In this document: positions 42,440-44,119 of the stretch, in pieces | Layout of the letters: every line of letters begins with the position of its first letter | Position numbering within the stretch: position 1 is the stretch's first letter | From: Candidatus Uhrbacteria bacterium | GTDB taxonomy: Bacteria; Patescibacteriota; Patescibacteriia; UBA9934; GWF2-40-263 | Length of the DNA: 44,119 nucleotides | Direction of reading: 5' to 3' | Assembly: GCA_013204385.1 (NCBI GenBank) | Contig: JABMNY010000037.1 | Location: 1-44,119, forward strand | The notes under the pieces: generated by a model | Databases searched by the model: none | What the model saw: the letters and a program-made list of their open reading frames with translations, nothing else | Told to the model about the DNA's origin: nothing | Made by a program: the position numbers and the translations under genes

Positions 42440-43215
42440 TGCCACATGCAAAAAAGGCATTCGGTCAAAACTGGCTTGTGGATGAGACTGTTGTGGAAAA
42501 GATTATTCAGGCGAGTGAGATTGCTCCAGGAGAAATCGTTCTTGAAATTGGTCCAGGTACAGGTGTTCTTACGCAAGCACTTGTGGACGCGGGAGCACAG
42601 GTTGTTGCCGTTGAGGCAGATGAAACATTGATCAACTCTTTGCAAGAACGATTTGGTTCGCAGATTCAACTTGTGTCTGGAGACATTCTTTCGATTGATC
42701 TCACGTTTCTCCCACGAGAGTATAAACTGATTGCGAACATTCCTTACAATATCACCTCTGATATTCTCAGACGGTTCTTGACAATCGAGCCAAAACCTAC
42801 ACGTATGGTGTTGATGGTACAGAAAGAAGTTGCTGATCGTATCGTCGCCATGCCTGGAGACATGAGTTTGTTGTCTGTGATGTGTCAGTTGTATGCAAAA
42901 ACGCGTCGCGTAACAAAGGTTCCTGCAGGAGCCTTTCGTCCCATGCCAAAGGTAGATTCTGCTGTTGTGCAATTCGATCTAATTGATCCGGAACAACGGT
43001 GGGGAATTGACCCAGAACCTGTGATTCGACTTGCAAAGATAGGGTTTTCTTCACGACGTAAACAATTGCATGGACTGCTAAAACAATCGGCTGGACTAGA
43101 TTCAAACCAACTTAAACAGGTGTTTCAAGAGATGAATCTTGATCCATTGGTACGTGCTGAGCGTCTTACTGTGGAAAACTGGATCGAACTTACCCACACA
43201 TTGAGTAAAAATTGA
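42436..43215 (+). CDS. rsmA: 16S rRNA (adenine1518-N6/adenine1519-N6) dimethyltransferase
   Basis: 259 residues. 'KAFGQNWLVDETVVEKIIQA' is the conserved RsmA/KsgA start. 'VLEIGPGTGVLTQAL' is the SAM-binding motif I, and 'LIANIPYNITSDILRRFL' carries the catalytic N-x-P-Y motif. It dimethylates two adenines in helix 45 of 16S rRNA, a late step in 30S maturation. The ATG overlaps the tsaC stop (ATGATG). A terminator hairpin follows 3 bases after the stop. Confidence 0.96.
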   Translation: MMPHAKKAFGQNWLVDETVVEKIIQASEIAPGEIVLEIGPGTGVLTQALVDAGAQVVAVEADETLINSLQERFGSQIQLVSGDILSIDLTFLPREYKLIANIPYNITSDILRRFLTIEPKPTRMVLMVQKEVADRIVAMPGDMSLLSVMCQLYAKTRRVTKVPAGAFRPMPKVDSAVVQFDLIDPEQRWGIDPEPVIRLAKIGFSSRRKQLHGLLKQSAGLDSNQLKQVFQEMNLDPLVRAERLTVENWIELTHTLSKN

Positions 43216-43217
43216 GA

Positions 43218-43246
43218 AAAACACCTGGGTGAACCTCAGGTGTTTT
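43218..43246 (+). terminator. Rho-independent terminator after rsmA
   Basis: AAAACACCTG/CAGGTGTTTT stem (218-227/237-246), 9-base loop, T-run in the stem. Confidence 0.88.
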
Positions 43247-43254
43247 GCTATAAT
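43247..43254 (+). promoter_or_regulatory. Extended -10 promoter before the calcium-loop protein gene
   Basis: TGCTATAAT (43246-43254) is an extended, consensus -10 element directly after the rsmA terminator. The predicted start is near 43261. It rules out the in-frame ATG at 43253, which lies in the box, and favours the ATG at 43271 (about 10-nt leader). Confidence 0.65.
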
Positions 43255-43270
43255 GAGTGAAGAATTGCTT

Positions 43271-43963
43271 ATGGCTATACAACGGTTCCGTTCTAAGCCA
43301 CCCTCAGCACTTACCGCCGAGCAAAAGGTTGCTTTTGCACTTTTGTTATTTCTTGGGATTGGAGGTGTGGTTTTTGGATTTAAGTCGTTTGGAGCAAGTC
43401 TGACGCGACCGATCGAGCAACAGATTGCGAAGTATTATACAGGTGAGCAATATCTCACACAGGATGAACGTGAAGACCAAGAGCTTGAAGCGTCAAAGAC
43501 GAAAGACACAGACGGGGACGGGCTTGTAGATTACGATGAATTGTATGTCTATAAAACAAGTCCGTATATTGTTGACTCAGATTCTGATGGGTATAGCGAT
43601 TCGCAAGAAGTGTATTCTGGGAACAATCCAAACTGCCCAATTGGAAAGACATGTGGATTTCTTGTGAGTTCCGTGGAAGAAGATGTTGCGGACGCAAATA
43701 TTACAGATGCGTTTCTTTCTGGAGTTGATGCAGGTTTTCTATCGGATGCAGGGGCGATTGAATTTACAACACCAGAACAAGTTGAGGCATTCTTTAAACA
43801 GGCAACGATTGAGCAGATTCGTGAGTCACTAATTGTGGCAGGAATGACAGAAGAAGAACTTTCTCAAATCGATGACGAAACACTTCAAGCCTATCTTGAA
43901 GGAACACTGACGGAAGCCATGCTTTCTGATGCTGTTCAAGAAGGTGAGACTCCTACAAATTAG
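43271..43963 (+). CDS. Membrane-anchored protein with TSP3-type calcium-binding loops
   Basis: 230 residues from the ATG at 43271. A single TM helix (~20-40, 'VAFALLLFLGIGGVVFGF') follows a short basic N-terminus, giving an external C-terminal domain. 'DTDGDGLVDYDELYVYKTSP' and 'DSDSDGYSDSQEVYSGNNP' (~78-120) are paired D-x-D-x-D-G loops like those in the cohesin protein at 2397. The last ~100 residues are helical and acidic. No enzyme motif is seen. The next gene begins 8 bases after the stop. Confidence 0.75.
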   Translation: MAIQRFRSKPPSALTAEQKVAFALLLFLGIGGVVFGFKSFGASLTRPIEQQIAKYYTGEQYLTQDEREDQELEASKTKDTDGDGLVDYDELYVYKTSPYIVDSDSDGYSDSQEVYSGNNPNCPIGKTCGFLVSSVEEDVADANITDAFLSGVDAGFLSDAGAIEFTTPEQVEAFFKQATIEQIRESLIVAGMTEEELSQIDDETLQAYLEGTLTEAMLSDAVQEGETPTN

Positions 43964-43971
43964 TTCTATTT

Positions 43972-44119
43972 ATGATCCACATGTCTCTAAAAACCAAACG
44001 ACGTATTAATGGGGGATTTTTGACGTTCTTTGTCATGCCAATGGTGCTGTTTGGGATTTTTTATACCTCACAACTTGTTCATGCAGATGCGATAGCTCCA
44101 ATTGTAGTCGCAGAAGCAG
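43972..44119 (+). CDS. Secreted or membrane protein, 5' end only (cut by window)
   Basis: The ATG at 43972 opens a frame to the window end (49 codons). An alternative ATG is at 43981. The N-terminus is basic (MSLKTKRRING) then hydrophobic (~18-38, 'FLTFFVMPMVLFGIFYTSQL') with 'VHADA' after it, which looks like a signal peptide. The family cannot be named from this fragment. Confidence 0.6.
   Translation, partial: MIHMSLKTKRRINGGFLTFFVMPMVLFGIFYTSQLVHADAIAPIVVAEA

Overview
The window looks like chromosomal DNA of a Patescibacteria (Candidate Phyla Radiation) bacterium. The grounds are the gene style rather than a marker gene: compact overlapping housekeeping genes, many secreted proteins with DxDxDG calcium loops, cohesin and dockerin domains, a membrane protein with a TPR tail, a DUF4153 protein and very short mRNA leaders. 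The genetic code is the standard bacterial one: TGA ends several genes, and prfB (release factor 2) carries the classical programmed frameshift at TGA. The class or order cannot be fixed from this window alone.

Layout. 1-2274: divergent polysaccharide genes (nucleotide-sugar epimerase, cut by the window edge; polyprenyl glycosylphosphotransferase) around a palindromic promoter region. 2397-11480: a secreted/surface cluster with a cohesin protein, a dockerin protein, a membrane-anchored cohesin protein and a 1931-residue repetitive surface protein. 11605-14594: a small membrane protein and a polytopic TPR protein. 14627-18357 (minus strand): a DHH-family protein that has lost catalytic residues, and a MopE/FG-GAP lipoprotein of higher G+C. 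18520-25266: valS-mscS-argS, then bactofilin and a lipid-kinase-like gene. 25325-27880: tRNA-Leu(GAG), a VOC-fold gene of foreign appearance, a DUF4153 membrane protein and tRNA-Val(TAC). 28049-31464: small membrane proteins, yraN, nusA and yidC. 31680-33476: an SPFH plus NAD-kinase-like cassette of higher G+C, with its own promoter and terminators. 33563-37287: nucleotidyltransferase-like protein, O-antigen-ligase-like protein and Ser/Thr kinase. 37423-39354: groES-groEL behind a CIRCE operator. 39438-44119: DUF4870-like protein, prfB, epimerase, tsaC, rsmA and two secreted or membrane proteins, the last cut by the window end.

The most unusual signal is a family of three ~128-bp imperfect palindromes (15788-15916 on minus, 23942-24069, 29229-29356). 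All lie between co-oriented genes and point the same way as the flanking genes. They share a highly conserved core. Their outer stems differ in sequence yet keep pairing, with at least three compensatory base-pair changes. This fits an undescribed structured RNA or an ERIC-like mobile palindrome. A second notable point is the cohesin-dockerin-cohesin triad, which could be a small surface assembly system. A third is a recurring promoter layout in which the ATG follows the -10 box by about 8-10 nt, implying leaderless or nearly leaderless mRNAs for several host-like genes, while the G+C-rich cassettes carry clear Shine-Dalgarno sites.
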